A stretch of 64,000 nt of DNA from Acidisoma sp. L85 (GTDB lineage: Bacteria > Pseudomonadota > Alphaproteobacteria > Acetobacterales > Acetobacteraceae): NCBI RefSeq assembly GCF_009765865.1, contig NZ_LMUQ01000076.1, forward strand, positions 113,769-177,768, given 5' to 3'. The first letter of the stretch is position 1. Every line of letters begins with the position of its first letter. The notes under the pieces are model-generated. The model worked only from the letters and a program-made list of their open reading frames with translations. It was not told the DNA's origin and searched no databases. Of the stretch, positions 45,726 to 54,809 are shown piece by piece. The position numbers were made by a program, and so were the translations under genes.

Positions 45726-47270
45726 GTGGCTGAGGGCGTGATGAATCTCGAGCCGACGCCCCTCGCGCGGGCGAGAGAGCTGCGTGACCGGGAAACCCTC
45801 TCTCCGGCCCGGATGGTCGTCAATGCGTCGCATGATGCGGTTCACGACGACGCGGCGCTCGAACCGCCGCTCGTGGTCGATCTCGATGGCACGCTGCTGC
45901 GGTCAGATCTGTTGGTCGAAAGCTTCTCGGCAACGGTCGCGACGCGGCCGCTCAAAGCGCTCGGCGGCCTGCTCGCTTTGCGCCATGGCAAGGCGGCGCT
46001 GAAAGCGCGGCTGGCGGAGGACGTCCAGCTCGATTTCGCGCCCATGCCCTGGAACGAGGATCTGCTCGATCTACTGGCAGCAGAGCGGGCCCGGGGCCGG
46101 CGCCTCTATCTGGCCTCGGCGGCGGATCGCTCCCTGGTGGAGGCCGTGGCGGCGCATTTCGGCTTCTTCGACGGCGTCTTCGCCTCGGACGGCACCACCA
46201 ACCTCTCCGGCTCCGCTAAAGCCGCAGCGCTCTGCGCGGCCTTCGGCGAGGGCGGCTTCGATTATGCCGGCAACGACAAGGTCGATCTCCAGGTCTGGGA
46301 GAAGGCGGCCGGCGTGCTGGTAGTCAATGCCAATGCCAGGCTGACGCGGCAGGCGGTCAGCCGCTGGCCCAATGCGACCGTCTTGGGTCAGCTTCGCGCC
46401 GAGCCCCGCGCCTATATCAAGGCGATACGGGTCCACCAATGGGCCAAGAACCTGCTGCTGGTCATGCCGATGCTCGGCGCCCATCTCATCGACACCGCCG
46501 ATATCGTGCATTGCCTGATCGCCTTTATGGCTTTCAGCCTCTGCGCTTCCAGCGTCTATGTGATGAACGACCTCGCCGATCTCGCGCGAGACCGCCGGCA
46601 TCGCACCAAGCGGCTGCGTCCCTTCGCGGCGGGCACGGTGCCGATGCTGCACGGGCTGGTGATGATCCCGGTTCTCTTGATCGCGAGCTTCGGCCTGGCC
46701 GTGCTGCTGCCGCCCTATTTCGTCGCCTTACTCGCGATCTACTACGGCATCACCGTCGCCTATTCGATGGGCCTGAAACGCCAGCTGATGGTCGATGTCG
46801 TGGTGCTGTCCCTGCTCTACGGGATCCGGCTTTATGCCGGTGCGGTCGCGGTCGGCGTGCCGATGTCGGCCTGGCTAGGCGCCTTCAGCATGTTCCTCTT
46901 CACCAGCCTCGCCCTCATCAAGCGCAGTGCGGAACTGGCCGACCGCAGTGCCAATGGCTTGGGCGATCCCTCAGGCCGCGATTACAGGCTTTCGGATCTG
47001 CCGGTACTCGAGGCGCTGGCCGCGGCAAGTGGCTTCACCGCGGTTCTCGTCATGGGGCTCTATGTCAGCAGCGACGCAGTGCGGCTGCTCTATAGCTCGC
47101 CCAACCGGCTGTTTCTGATCTGCAGCGTGCTGGTCTATTGGCTCGGCCGTATCCTGGTGCTCACGCACCGCAACGAAATGCATGAGGATCCCGTGTTCTT
47201 CGCCATCACCGATCGGGCCAGTCAAGTTTGCGGTCTGCTTTGTCTCGTCATCTTCGCCGCGAGCCTGTGA
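45726..47270 (+). CDS. HAD phosphatase-UbiA prenyltransferase fusion (decaprenyl-phosphate phosphoribosyltransferase type)
   Basis: 514 residues. The N-terminal ~215 are a HAD hydrolase (VVDLDGTLLRSDLLVE with nucleophile D52, then FGEGGFDYAGNDKVDLQVWE). The C-terminal ~300 form a polytopic UbiA prenyltransferase with NDLADLARDRRHRTKRLRP at about residue 280. The UbiA part resembles DprR/Rv3806c, which transfers 5-phosphoribose to decaprenyl phosphate; a phosphatase (here the HAD domain) would then remove the 5-phosphate. Neighbouring DprE1/DprE2-like genes support this. Start GTG 45726, or ATG 45741. Confidence 0.85.
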   Translation: MAEGVMNLEPTPLARARELRDRETLSPARMVVNASHDAVHDDAALEPPLVVDLDGTLLRSDLLVESFSATVATRPLKALGGLLALRHGKAALKARLAEDVQLDFAPMPWNEDLLDLLAAERARGRRLYLASAADRSLVEAVAAHFGFFDGVFASDGTTNLSGSAKAAALCAAFGEGGFDYAGNDKVDLQVWEKAAGVLVVNANARLTRQAVSRWPNATVLGQLRAEPRAYIKAIRVHQWAKNLLLVMPMLGAHLIDTADIVHCLIAFMAFSLCASSVYVMNDLADLARDRRHRTKRLRPFAAGTVPMLHGLVMIPVLLIASFGLAVLLPPYFVALLAIYYGITVAYSMGLKRQLMVDVVVLSLLYGIRLYAGAVAVGVPMSAWLGAFSMFLFTSLALIKRSAELADRSANGLGDPSGRDYRLSDLPVLEALAAASGFTAVLVMGLYVSSDAVRLLYSSPNRLFLICSVLVYWLGRILVLTHRNEMHEDPVFFAITDRASQVCGLLCLVIFAASL

Positions 47271-47707
47271 TGCAACCCGCAGTCTTAGTCCTAACCCGTG
47301 CTCCGCGCCTGTCGCTGGCCGTTCGCTATTCGGTTTTCGCCGGGATCTCGACCGCCATCAATCTCGCGGTCCAGGCCAGCGTCATGGCGCTCTACGGCGG
47401 GCCTTTCGTGCTCGCCGCGGCGATGCTTTGCGGCACCGCCTCGGGGATCCTGCCAAAATACTTTCTCGACAAGCGCTGGATTTTCAATGATCGCTCGACT
47501 GGCCTCGACAATCACGCGCGCAAGCTGACGCTCTATACAACGCTCTCCGGCGGAACAACGCTAATCTTCTGGGCGACGGAGTTCCTATTCGACCGCATCG
47601 GCCACGGCGGCTCGCTGCATTACCTCGGCGCGGTACTCGGCCTGGCCATCGGCTATTGGACCAAATACCACCTCGACCGGCGATTGGTCTTCGATCGTAG
47701 CCTATGA
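47270..47707 (+). CDS. GtrA-family membrane protein
   Basis: 145 residues with four predicted membrane helices (YSVFAGISTAINLAVQASVM, AAAMLCGTASGILPKYFLDK, and two more) and the GtrA signature KYFLDKRWIF, repeated near the end as KYHLDRRLVF. GtrA proteins help move lipid-linked sugars across the membrane. ATG at 47270 overlaps the previous stop in TGATG. In mycobacteria a GtrA protein (Rv3789) also sits with the DprE genes. Confidence 0.85.
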   Translation: MQPAVLVLTRAPRLSLAVRYSVFAGISTAINLAVQASVMALYGGPFVLAAAMLCGTASGILPKYFLDKRWIFNDRSTGLDNHARKLTLYTTLSGGTTLIFWATEFLFDRIGHGGSLHYLGAVLGLAIGYWTKYHLDRRLVFDRSL

Positions 47708-47797
47708 ACCCGTTGGGTACAAGCTTACGGTCTTACTTGTCGCGGGTGAAGTTCGCACCGTCCCGGTGCAGGCTTATGGTGTTAAGCTAGCAGTCCA

Positions 47798-49096
47798 ATG
47801 ATTCTTAACGGCTGGGGACGGTTTCCGCGGGTCGAGTGCCGGCTGCGTGGCATGCGAGAACCTGATGATGCGCGCGCTGCGGTCGCGACCGAGGCAAGCC
47901 TTATCGCGCGCGGCAATGGCCGCTCCTACGGCGATGCGGCGCTCAACCCGGCCTGCACGCTCTCGACGCTGCCGAGCGGCCGCATCCTCGCCTTCGATCC
48001 GGAGAGCGGTCGGATCACCTGCGAGGCCGGGCTGCTGCTCGCCGATCTGCTCGCCTTCGCGGTGCCGCGTGGCTTCTTCCCGCCGGTCACGCCGGGCACC
48101 AAATTCGTCACCATCGGCGGCATGATCGCGGCCGATGTGCATGGCAAGAACCACCATGTCGCCGGTACCTTCGGCGCCCATGTCGAAAGCCTCAGCCTGC
48201 TCACCGCCGGCGGCGAAATCCTGCGCTGTGCGCGTGACGAGAATGCCGAGCTCTTCGCCGCCTGCCGCGGCGGCATGGGCCTGCTTGGCGTCATCCTGGA
48301 TGCGACCTTCCGGCTGATCGCTATCGAAACCCCGATGATTCGGCAGGAGACCCGGCGCGCCGCTGATCTCACTGAGGCCATGGCACTACTGGAAGACACC
48401 GCCGCCTGGACCTATTCCGTCGCCTGGATCGATTGCCTGGCACCGACCGGCCGCTCGCTGGTCTATCTCGGCGAGCATGCGCCGCGCGCGCAGGTGGCGG
48501 AGACGCTGGTTGTGCCGTCCCGCAAGTCGCGCAGCGTGCCGGTGGATCTGCCGCGCCTCGCCCTCGGCCGCTACAGCGTGCGAGTCTTTAACGAGCTCTA
48601 TTACCGGCGCGGCAAGCCCGGCACGGCGCTGATCGATTACGACCGCTACTTCTATCCGCTGGACGCGCTGCTCGACTGGAACCGCATCTATGGGCGGCAG
48701 GGCTTCGTGCAGTATCAATGCGTCATCCCGTTGGCCGCCTGCCCGGAAGGGATGGCGGTGCTGCTGCGCCGCATTGCGCAGGCGGGCTGCGGCTCCTTCC
48801 TCGCCGTGCTCAAGCTGTTTGGCGCGGAGGGCGACGGGCTGTTGTCCTTCCCGACCGAGGGCTATACCCTCGCCCTCGACTTCCCGGCGAGTATTCCGGT
48901 TTTCAACCTGCTCATCGAATTGGACGCCATCGTCACGGATTTCGGCGGCCGGCTCTATCTCGCCAAGGATGCCCGCTCCGGGGCGGCGATGATGCGGACC
49001 GGCTATCCGCGGCTCGCGCAGTTCCGCCGAATCCGCGCGGCCATGGATCCCGCGGGCAAATTCGCCTCCATCCAGTCGCAAAGGCTTGATCTGTGA
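47798..49096 (+). CDS. dprE1: FAD-binding oxidase, DprE1-like
   Basis: 432 residues of the VAO/PCMH FAD-oxidase family. The FAD region RGNGRSYGDAALN and PGTKFVTIGGMIAADVHGKN match DprE1, and the C-terminal half ends FRRIRAAMDPAGKFAS. DprE1 oxidises the 2'-OH of decaprenyl-phospho-ribose to a keto intermediate that DprE2 then reduces, giving decaprenyl-phospho-arabinose. Stop overlaps the next gene (GTGA). Confidence 0.88.
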   Translation: MILNGWGRFPRVECRLRGMREPDDARAAVATEASLIARGNGRSYGDAALNPACTLSTLPSGRILAFDPESGRITCEAGLLLADLLAFAVPRGFFPPVTPGTKFVTIGGMIAADVHGKNHHVAGTFGAHVESLSLLTAGGEILRCARDENAELFAACRGGMGLLGVILDATFRLIAIETPMIRQETRRAADLTEAMALLEDTAAWTYSVAWIDCLAPTGRSLVYLGEHAPRAQVAETLVVPSRKSRSVPVDLPRLALGRYSVRVFNELYYRRGKPGTALIDYDRYFYPLDALLDWNRIYGRQGFVQYQCVIPLAACPEGMAVLLRRIAQAGCGSFLAVLKLFGAEGDGLLSFPTEGYTLALDFPASIPVFNLLIELDAIVTDFGGRLYLAKDARSGAAMMRTGYPRLAQFRRIRAAMDPAGKFASIQSQRLDL

Positions 49097-49857
49097 ACGA
49101 TACGCCCGGCTCCCGCCCTGGCTCCCCCGGGGACGCCGTTATGATCCTGGGCGCGACCTCCGATATCGCGCGGGCCCTGGCGCGGGCCTATGCCGAGGCG
49201 CGTCATTCGCTGGTCCTGACGGCGCGGCGGGCCGAAGCGCTCGAGCGCGATGCCGAGGATCTCCGCCTGCGCTACGGCGTCACGGTGGATATCGTCGGTT
49301 TCGACCTGCTCGACCTGGCCGCACACGCGCCGCTGCTCGATCGCTTCCCCGAAGCGGAGACCGTCATCATGGTCGCCGGCCTGCTTGGCGAGCAGCCGCG
49401 TTCGGCGGCGGATCACGCGGAGGCAGAGCGCGTGATGAACACCAATTACGTCGCCCCGGCGCTGTTCCTGGGCGAGGTCGCCAATCGGCTGGAGCGCCTG
49501 GGGCGCGGCACCATCATCGGCATCAGCTCGGTCGCCGGGGATCGCGGGCGGGCGAGCAATTACATCTACGGCTCGGCCAAGGCGGGCTTCACTGCCTTCC
49601 TGTCGGGGTTGCGCAACCGCTTGGCGGCCAAGGGCGTGCGGGTGATCACCGTGAAGCCCGGCTTCGTCAATACGCGCATGACGGAGGGCATGAAACTCCC
49701 TGCCCGGCTGACCGCCGAGCCGGCGGAAGTCGCCCGCGCGATCCGCCTGGCGACCGCGAAAGGCCGAGACGTGATCTATGTCAGGCCGATCTGGTGGCCG
49801 ATCATGACGGTGATCGGCCTGGTGCCTGAGAGAATATTTAAACGCATGAAGTTGTGA
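49093..49857 (+). CDS. dprE2: Short-chain dehydrogenase, DprE2-like
   Basis: 254 residues. The Rossmann start ILGATSDIARALARAYAEA is characteristic of DprE2-type reductases rather than generic SDRs; the catalytic tyrosine-lysine is in YIYGSAKAGFTAFLSG. It reduces the keto-sugar made by DprE1. GTG start overlaps the end of dprE1, so the two are translationally coupled, as expected for a two-step epimerase. Confidence 0.88.
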   Translation: MNDTPGSRPGSPGDAVMILGATSDIARALARAYAEARHSLVLTARRAEALERDAEDLRLRYGVTVDIVGFDLLDLAAHAPLLDRFPEAETVIMVAGLLGEQPRSAADHAEAERVMNTNYVAPALFLGEVANRLERLGRGTIIGISSVAGDRGRASNYIYGSAKAGFTAFLSGLRNRLAAKGVRVITVKPGFVNTRMTEGMKLPARLTAEPAEVARAIRLATAKGRDVIYVRPIWWPIMTVIGLVPERIFKRMKL

Positions 49858-49964
49858 GTGCTTGGTTCAAGCTGGCATCAGGAGTCTTGATCGGCAGCTC
49901 GCGCTACAATCCTGCGCCAGCCCCCGGTGCAGACTTGAACTAAGATTTTAAGGATAAAATTTCC

Positions 49965-51479
49965 ATGCTGTCACCGCTGTCCCGATGGGGGTCTTTCCTT
50001 CTCCTGCTGAGTGCGGCGGCGATTTTGAGCTTTGTCTTCGCACATGCGGTGTGGCCGCTCGCGCTGCCGCCGCCTTGGGAAGATGAGATCCATTTCCTGA
50101 TTCCGGCGGTCAGCTTCGCCCATGGCAACGGCTTCTCGGGCGCGCGGATGCTGACGCCGCAGATCTACTGGATGCCGAGCGGCTATTATATCCTCAACGG
50201 CATCGTCTTCTTCCTCGCAGACCATGCCGGCCTCCGCCTCGCCCGGCTGGTCTCCTTCCTCTGCGTCACCGGGGCGGCGCTGATCCTGCGCCATGTCGTG
50301 GCGGTCGTTCTCGGCGAATTGGATGAGCGGCGGCCGGTGCTCGGCACCGCGCTCGTTCTCGTCTGGTATCTCAGCCTTCCGGTCGTCTTCGGCGCGGATA
50401 TCGCGCGGCCCGATGCGCTGGCGCTGCTGACCACCCTGGCGGCGCTCGATTGCCTGCTGCGCGGCCGGCTGCTGGCGGGATTCGCTTTCGCCGCCCTCTC
50501 CGTCATGGTGCATCCGCTGCTGGCCTTGCCGGCCTGCGCCGTGGCTTTCTGCGCGCTGCCAATGCTGCGCCCGTCGCGCTGGAACACACTGCGCGTGCGG
50601 TGGTGGGAATGGCTCGTCCTGGTGATCGCCATCGCCGTGGTGGCGGTAGAAGCCGAGCGCCTCGCGGGCGATTTTGCGGTCTATCGTGCGCATTGGGCTT
50701 TCCAGCTGTCGCGCAAAGCCGGGCGCCATGCCGGTGCCGCGGTTAAGCTCTCCGCCGTGGTGACTTTCGTCGCGGCCTGCTGGGCTTTCGTGAGCTGCTG
50801 GCGTAGCGGCTGGGTGGAGGCGAAACTATCGCCCATGCTGGCGTGGCGTTTCGCGCTGATCTTCAGCATCGCCGCCGTCTTCGCGCATCTGACCGGCAAG
50901 GAGATGTGGTATTTTCCGCTCCTGTTGCTCGGTCTGCTGCTGATCCTCTGCGCGCTGCTGGGCAGCCTGCGCGCGGAAAGCGTGGCCCGGTTTGGTGTTT
51001 TGGCGATTCCACTCGCCGCCGTCGCGGTGCTTGCCGGGCTCGCGACCTGGGGCATTGGCCTTCGGGCGCATGGCGTCTATGGCTTTCACGTCCAGCCGCG
51101 GGTTCTCGCGCGGGTCGATACGGATCTGCGCGCCATGACGGAGACAACGCATGACCTGCTCGCGCATGAGGATGCCAAGGCGGTGCTGGTCGATCCGTCC
51201 CTCTATTACCCCTATCTCGGGCAGCGTGCAGCGACGCTGCCGCAAGACTTCACCTGGAATCCGCTCAGCCGGCCGGCGGATATCGGCTTCGATCATGTCG
51301 TGGTGCTGAAGAAAGGTTATCCCTCCTTCGCGAGCGATTTCCCCGCTGACTTGCTGCCGGGGTATGCCTGCGCCGCCGAGAAGGATCTCAGCACCGCCGA
51401 TGGTCGCTATGTGATCGGCATCACGACGGTCACCCGCGGCGCGGATGCGAGCCGTCCCTACACGCCCTGTGCGTCTTGA
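49965..51479 (+). CDS. GT-C type polytopic membrane glycosyltransferase candidate
   Basis: 504 residues with about ten membrane segments. A WEDEIHFL motif (E39-D40-E41) lies in the first extracytoplasmic loop, where GT-C enzymes carry catalytic acidic residues, and a ~130-residue soluble C-terminus follows. GT-C enzymes use lipid-linked donors; the DprE-type genes just upstream suggest decaprenyl-phospho-arabinose as donor, making it an arabinofuranosyltransferase candidate (inference). The acceptor is unknown. Confidence 0.7.
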   Translation: MLSPLSRWGSFLLLLSAAAILSFVFAHAVWPLALPPPWEDEIHFLIPAVSFAHGNGFSGARMLTPQIYWMPSGYYILNGIVFFLADHAGLRLARLVSFLCVTGAALILRHVVAVVLGELDERRPVLGTALVLVWYLSLPVVFGADIARPDALALLTTLAALDCLLRGRLLAGFAFAALSVMVHPLLALPACAVAFCALPMLRPSRWNTLRVRWWEWLVLVIAIAVVAVEAERLAGDFAVYRAHWAFQLSRKAGRHAGAAVKLSAVVTFVAACWAFVSCWRSGWVEAKLSPMLAWRFALIFSIAAVFAHLTGKEMWYFPLLLLGLLLILCALLGSLRAESVARFGVLAIPLAAVAVLAGLATWGIGLRAHGVYGFHVQPRVLARVDTDLRAMTETTHDLLAHEDAKAVLVDPSLYYPYLGQRAATLPQDFTWNPLSRPADIGFDHVVVLKKGYPSFASDFPADLLPGYACAAEKDLSTADGRYVIGITTVTRGADASRPYTPCAS

Positions 51480-52147
51480 GCGAAGCCGGCACTGGCACAG
51501 ATGGGCCGGATGGCGTTCCGGTCTTCGACAATGCCTTTCGCCTGCGTCTGCTTGAGCTGTTCCGCTGGCGGCGCGACGTGCGCCGCTTTCGCGCGACGCC
51601 GGTAGCGCCTGAGGTCCTCGATGGGTTGCTGGAGGTCGCCTGCCTCGCGCCATCGGTCGGCCTGAGCCAGCCCTGGCGGTTCGTCACCGTCGATTCGACG
51701 GCAAGGCGCGCCGCCGTGCGGGTCAACTTCGAAAACTGCAACGCGCAGTGCCTGGCGAGCCAGGCGCCTGAACGCGCCGCCTCCTATGCCCGGCTGAAGC
51801 TTGCCGGTCTCGATGAGGCGCCCTGCCATATCGCCGTCTTCGCCGATGCCGATCCCGCGCAAGGTCATGGGCTGGGGCGCGGCACCATGCCGGAGGTCAC
51901 CGCCTATTCGGCGGTGATGGCGGTGCACACGCTGTGGCTCGCGGCGCGCGCTCTCGGCCTCGGCCTCGGCTGGGTGTCGATCCTGGATCCGGTGAGCCTT
52001 AGCACGGTGCTGGAGGTGCCCGCGGACTGGACCTTCATCGGCTATTTCTGCCTGGGCTATCCGCAAGACGAAAACGAAACGCCGGAACTGGAACGTGCCG
52101 GCTGGGAACAAAGACGCAGCGCGACCGCCGCGCATATCCGGCGGTAG
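51476..52147 (+). CDS. bluB: 5,6-dimethylbenzimidazole synthase
   Basis: 223 residues, flavin destructase of the nitroreductase fold: FRWRRDVRRFRATPVAPEVL, APSVGLSQPWRFVTVDS, GRGTMPEVTAYSAVMAVHTL and GLGWVSILDPVSLSTVLEVP are all BluB features. It breaks down FMNH2 with oxygen to give the lower ligand of vitamin B12. It begins at a TTG overlapping the stop of the GT-C gene, an odd partner, since no cobalamin genes are nearby. Confidence 0.9.
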   Translation: MSEAGTGTDGPDGVPVFDNAFRLRLLELFRWRRDVRRFRATPVAPEVLDGLLEVACLAPSVGLSQPWRFVTVDSTARRAAVRVNFENCNAQCLASQAPERAASYARLKLAGLDEAPCHIAVFADADPAQGHGLGRGTMPEVTAYSAVMAVHTLWLAARALGLGLGWVSILDPVSLSTVLEVPADWTFIGYFCLGYPQDENETPELERAGWEQRRSATAAHIRR

Positions 52148-52199
52148 GGATAGGTTTGGTGGCCTGCTGCACCGGCCCTCTTTGGCAAAGCCTACCTCA

Positions 52200-53135
52200 T
52201 CAACGCCGGTTCACCGACACCGCCAGGATAATGATCGCGCCCTTGATGATCTCCTGCACGCTGGTGGAGAAGCCCATCACGAGCAGGCCGAAGCCGATGA
52301 TGCCGATGAAGATGGCACCGATTACCGAGCCTAGAATGGTGCCATAGCCGCCGAATAGGCTGGTGCCGCCGATGATCACTGCGGCGATCACATCTAGCTC
52401 CAGCCCCGCTCCCAGGCTCGGATTGCCGGCTGTGCTGCGCGCCGCGAGCATCATCCCGGCCAGCGCCGCGGCACTGCCGCTCAGCACGAAGGCCCAGATC
52501 TTGGTGCGATTGACATTGATGCCGGAGAAACTCGCCGCCACGGCATTACCGCCGACCGCCAGCACGCGCCGGCCAAACAGCGAGACATGGAGCAGGTAAT
52601 AGCCCAGCAGCACGACCAGCAGCGTCCACCACACCGGCGCAGCGATAGTGAACAGGCTGCCGTTCCACAGCACGTTGTTGATGCCGTTCTCGACGATCGG
52701 CACCGGCATCGTATTGGTCACGGTCAGCGCCGCACCAGAGAAGACGCTCAGCATGCCGAGCGTCACCAGGAAGGACGGGATTTTCAGCCGCGTCACCAGC
52801 AGCCCGTTCACGGCGCCGATGGCCGCCCCCATCGCCAGCGTCAGGATGGCGCCTAGCCAGGACGGCAGGCCGGCATCCAGTAGCAAGGCCAGGATCATGC
52901 CGGAGAAGCTCGCGACCGATCCGACCGAAAGATCGATCTCACCGGAGATGATGACGAAGGTCATGCCGATCGCGATGACCGAGACGATCGCGGTAATGCG
53001 CAGGATCGCGCCCGCCGTCGCGAAGGAGGCGAAGTTGGGTGCGACGACTGCAAAGAAGATCGTGACCGCGAGGAAGATGACATAGGTGACGTGGTCGCGC
53101 AGTAGGCGCAGCGCGAGCGAGTTCTGTGTATTCAC
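52200..53135 (-). CDS. ABC sugar transporter permease (RbsC-like)
   Basis: 311 residues with about 8-10 membrane helices and the family signature VIISGEIDLSVGSVASFSGM, then GGTSLFGGYGTILGSVIGAI near the end. It forms the inner-membrane channel of a ribose-type importer. GTG start overlaps the stop of the ATPase gene. Last gene of the SBP-ATPase-permease operon; convergent with bluB. Confidence 0.92.
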   Translation of the reverse strand: MNTQNSLALRLLRDHVTYVIFLAVTIFFAVVAPNFASFATAGAILRITAIVSVIAIGMTFVIISGEIDLSVGSVASFSGMILALLLDAGLPSWLGAILTLAMGAAIGAVNGLLVTRLKIPSFLVTLGMLSVFSGAALTVTNTMPVPIVENGINNVLWNGSLFTIAAPVWWTLLVVLLGYYLLHVSLFGRRVLAVGGNAVAASFSGINVNRTKIWAFVLSGSAAALAGMMLAARSTAGNPSLGAGLELDVIAAVIIGGTSLFGGYGTILGSVIGAIFIGIIGFGLLVMGFSTSVQEIIKGAIIILAVSVNRR

Positions 53136-54652
53136 GCGATCACCGGACGTTTGGAGGATGCGACTTCGTCTTGCAGCATGGCCCGCAGACCCGCCTCATG
53201 CAGGCCGGGCTCGGCTTCGCGGGTGATCCGGCCATCGATCATGAGCAGCACGCGGTCGGCGGTCGTCGCCAGCTCCTCAAGCTCGGAGGAGATCAGCAAC
53301 ACGCCGACGCCCTCGGCCGCCGTGCGGCGCATTAAGGCGCGCATCTCGGCCTTGGCATTCACGTCGACACCGGAGGTCGGCTCGTCGAGGATGAGCACGC
53401 GCGGCGAGGTCGCGAGCCATTTTGCGAAGACCACCTTCTGCTGGTTGCCGCCGCTGAGTTCGGCGGCGGCTTGGCGCGGGCCGCGCGCATTGATGGCGAG
53501 TGCGGTGCGGAATTTCCCGAAAAGCGCATCGGCCGCTGAGCGGGAGAAGATCGGCCAGCCGCCGCCCAGACGCAGGCGGTCGAGATTGGGCAGCGAGATA
53601 TTGGCGGCGAGACCCTGGTCGAGCACCAAACCCTCCCGCCGCCGATCCTCCGGCACCAGGGCGAGCCCGGCCTTGGCGGCATCGGCCGGATCGCCCGGCG
53701 GGACGGCGCGGCCATCGACCAGCACCTCGCCGGCACGGTCCGGCAGCAGGCCGAATAGGGCCTTGGCGAGGGTCGAGCGGCCGCTGCCGACCAGCCCGGC
53801 GAGACCCACCACCTCGCCCGCCGCGACCGAAAAGCCGATGTCGCGCAGCTTGCCCGCGGTGCTCAGGCCGCGCACCTCGAGGGCCGGCGTGCCGGGCCGC
53901 GCCGCATTGCCGCGGGCGAGTTCAACGGTCGCGACGCCGCGCGACATGAGGCCCGAGATATGGGCGACAGAGGTCTCCGCCGGGCGCATCGGGCCGATCA
54001 GCTGGCCGTCCTTGACCAGGCTGATGCGGTCGCTCACCGCGAAGATCTCGGCCATGCGATGGCTGATATAGACGATGCCGATGCCGCTCGATTTCAGCTC
54101 GGCGATGATGCCCATGAGGGCGGCTTCCTCATGCATGGTGAGCGAGGAGGTCGGCTCGTCCATGATCAGCACCCGCGCGCCGCGCGCGACCGCCTTGAGG
54201 ATCTCGACCATCTGCCGCTGCGCGAAGGGCAGCCGGCCGATCTCCGTCTTGAGGCTCAGCGCGAAGCCATAGAGTTCGATGAGCCGCGCGGCTTCCCGCC
54301 GCATCGCTCGGCGGTCCACCCGCCAGCCGAGCCCATGCGGCTCGCGGCCGAGGAAGATATTGTCGGCGACCGTGCCATTCGGCACCAGGCTGAGTTCCTG
54401 GAAGATCATCGCGATCCCCTGGTTCAGATGCTCGCCAACCGAGCGGCCGATGATTTCCTCGCCGTCGAGGGTGATGGTGCCGGCATCCGGCTGATAGACC
54501 CCCATGAGGATCTTCATCAGCGTCGACTTGCCGGCGCCATTCTCACCGAGCAGGGCATGCACCTCGCCGGGTTCGAGGGTGAAATCAACATCGGAAAGCA
54601 CGCGGTTCTGCCCGAAGCTCTTGCTGATGCCCCGCATCTCGATCAGCGACAT
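53132..54652 (-). CDS. ABC sugar transporter ATP-binding protein (RbsA/XylG-like)
   Basis: 506 residues with two ATPase halves. The first has Walker A GENGAGKST and Walker B VLIMDEPTSSL; the second has a degenerate P-loop (GLVGSGRSTLAKAL) and LSGGNQQKVVFAKWLA with VLILDEPTSGVDVNAK. This doubled arrangement is typical of carbohydrate uptake family 2. ATG at 54652 (MSLIEMRGISKSFGQNRV); the frame extends 14 codons back towards palindrome copy 5 but lacks support. Confidence 0.93.
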   Translation of the reverse strand: MSLIEMRGISKSFGQNRVLSDVDFTLEPGEVHALLGENGAGKSTLMKILMGVYQPDAGTITLDGEEIIGRSVGEHLNQGIAMIFQELSLVPNGTVADNIFLGREPHGLGWRVDRRAMRREAARLIELYGFALSLKTEIGRLPFAQRQMVEILKAVARGARVLIMDEPTSSLTMHEEAALMGIIAELKSSGIGIVYISHRMAEIFAVSDRISLVKDGQLIGPMRPAETSVAHISGLMSRGVATVELARGNAARPGTPALEVRGLSTAGKLRDIGFSVAAGEVVGLAGLVGSGRSTLAKALFGLLPDRAGEVLVDGRAVPPGDPADAAKAGLALVPEDRRREGLVLDQGLAANISLPNLDRLRLGGGWPIFSRSAADALFGKFRTALAINARGPRQAAAELSGGNQQKVVFAKWLATSPRVLILDEPTSGVDVNAKAEMRALMRRTAAEGVGVLLISSELEELATTADRVLLMIDGRITREAEPGLHEAGLRAMLQDEVASSKRPVIA

Positions 54653-54670
54653 AATGAGTCCTTGCGATTC

Positions 54671-54752
54671 AAGTCGGCACCAGCCCTCACCCAAGCACCC
54701 ATCAGCATACTGTCTTGGGTGGCCGGATGGAGGTAAGGGCTGGCGCAGGCTT
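54671..54752. repeat. Long palindrome, copy 5 (between ABC SBP and ATPase genes)
   Basis: The family member in inverted orientation: the loop reads TCAGCATACTGTC on the plus strand. Left arm 54671-54701 has lost about six bases relative to the right arm 54715-54752, and several mismatches exist, but AGTCGGCACCAGCCCTCAC still pairs largely with GTAAGGGCTGGCGCAGGCTT. It lies 18 bp before the ATPase start, inside the operon. Confidence 0.8.
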
Positions 54753-54809
54753 GATCATCAGAGAAAGCAAGACTGCGCGCAGCCTCTGATGATCTCACGG
54801 TGCATTTTC

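Noticed and set aside
45726..47270. UbiA as 4-hydroxybenzoate polyprenyltransferase for ubiquinone
   Set aside because: The fused HAD domain, GtrA, DprE1-like and DprE2-like neighbours all fit phosphoribosyl transfer to a polyprenyl phosphate; no ubi genes nearby.
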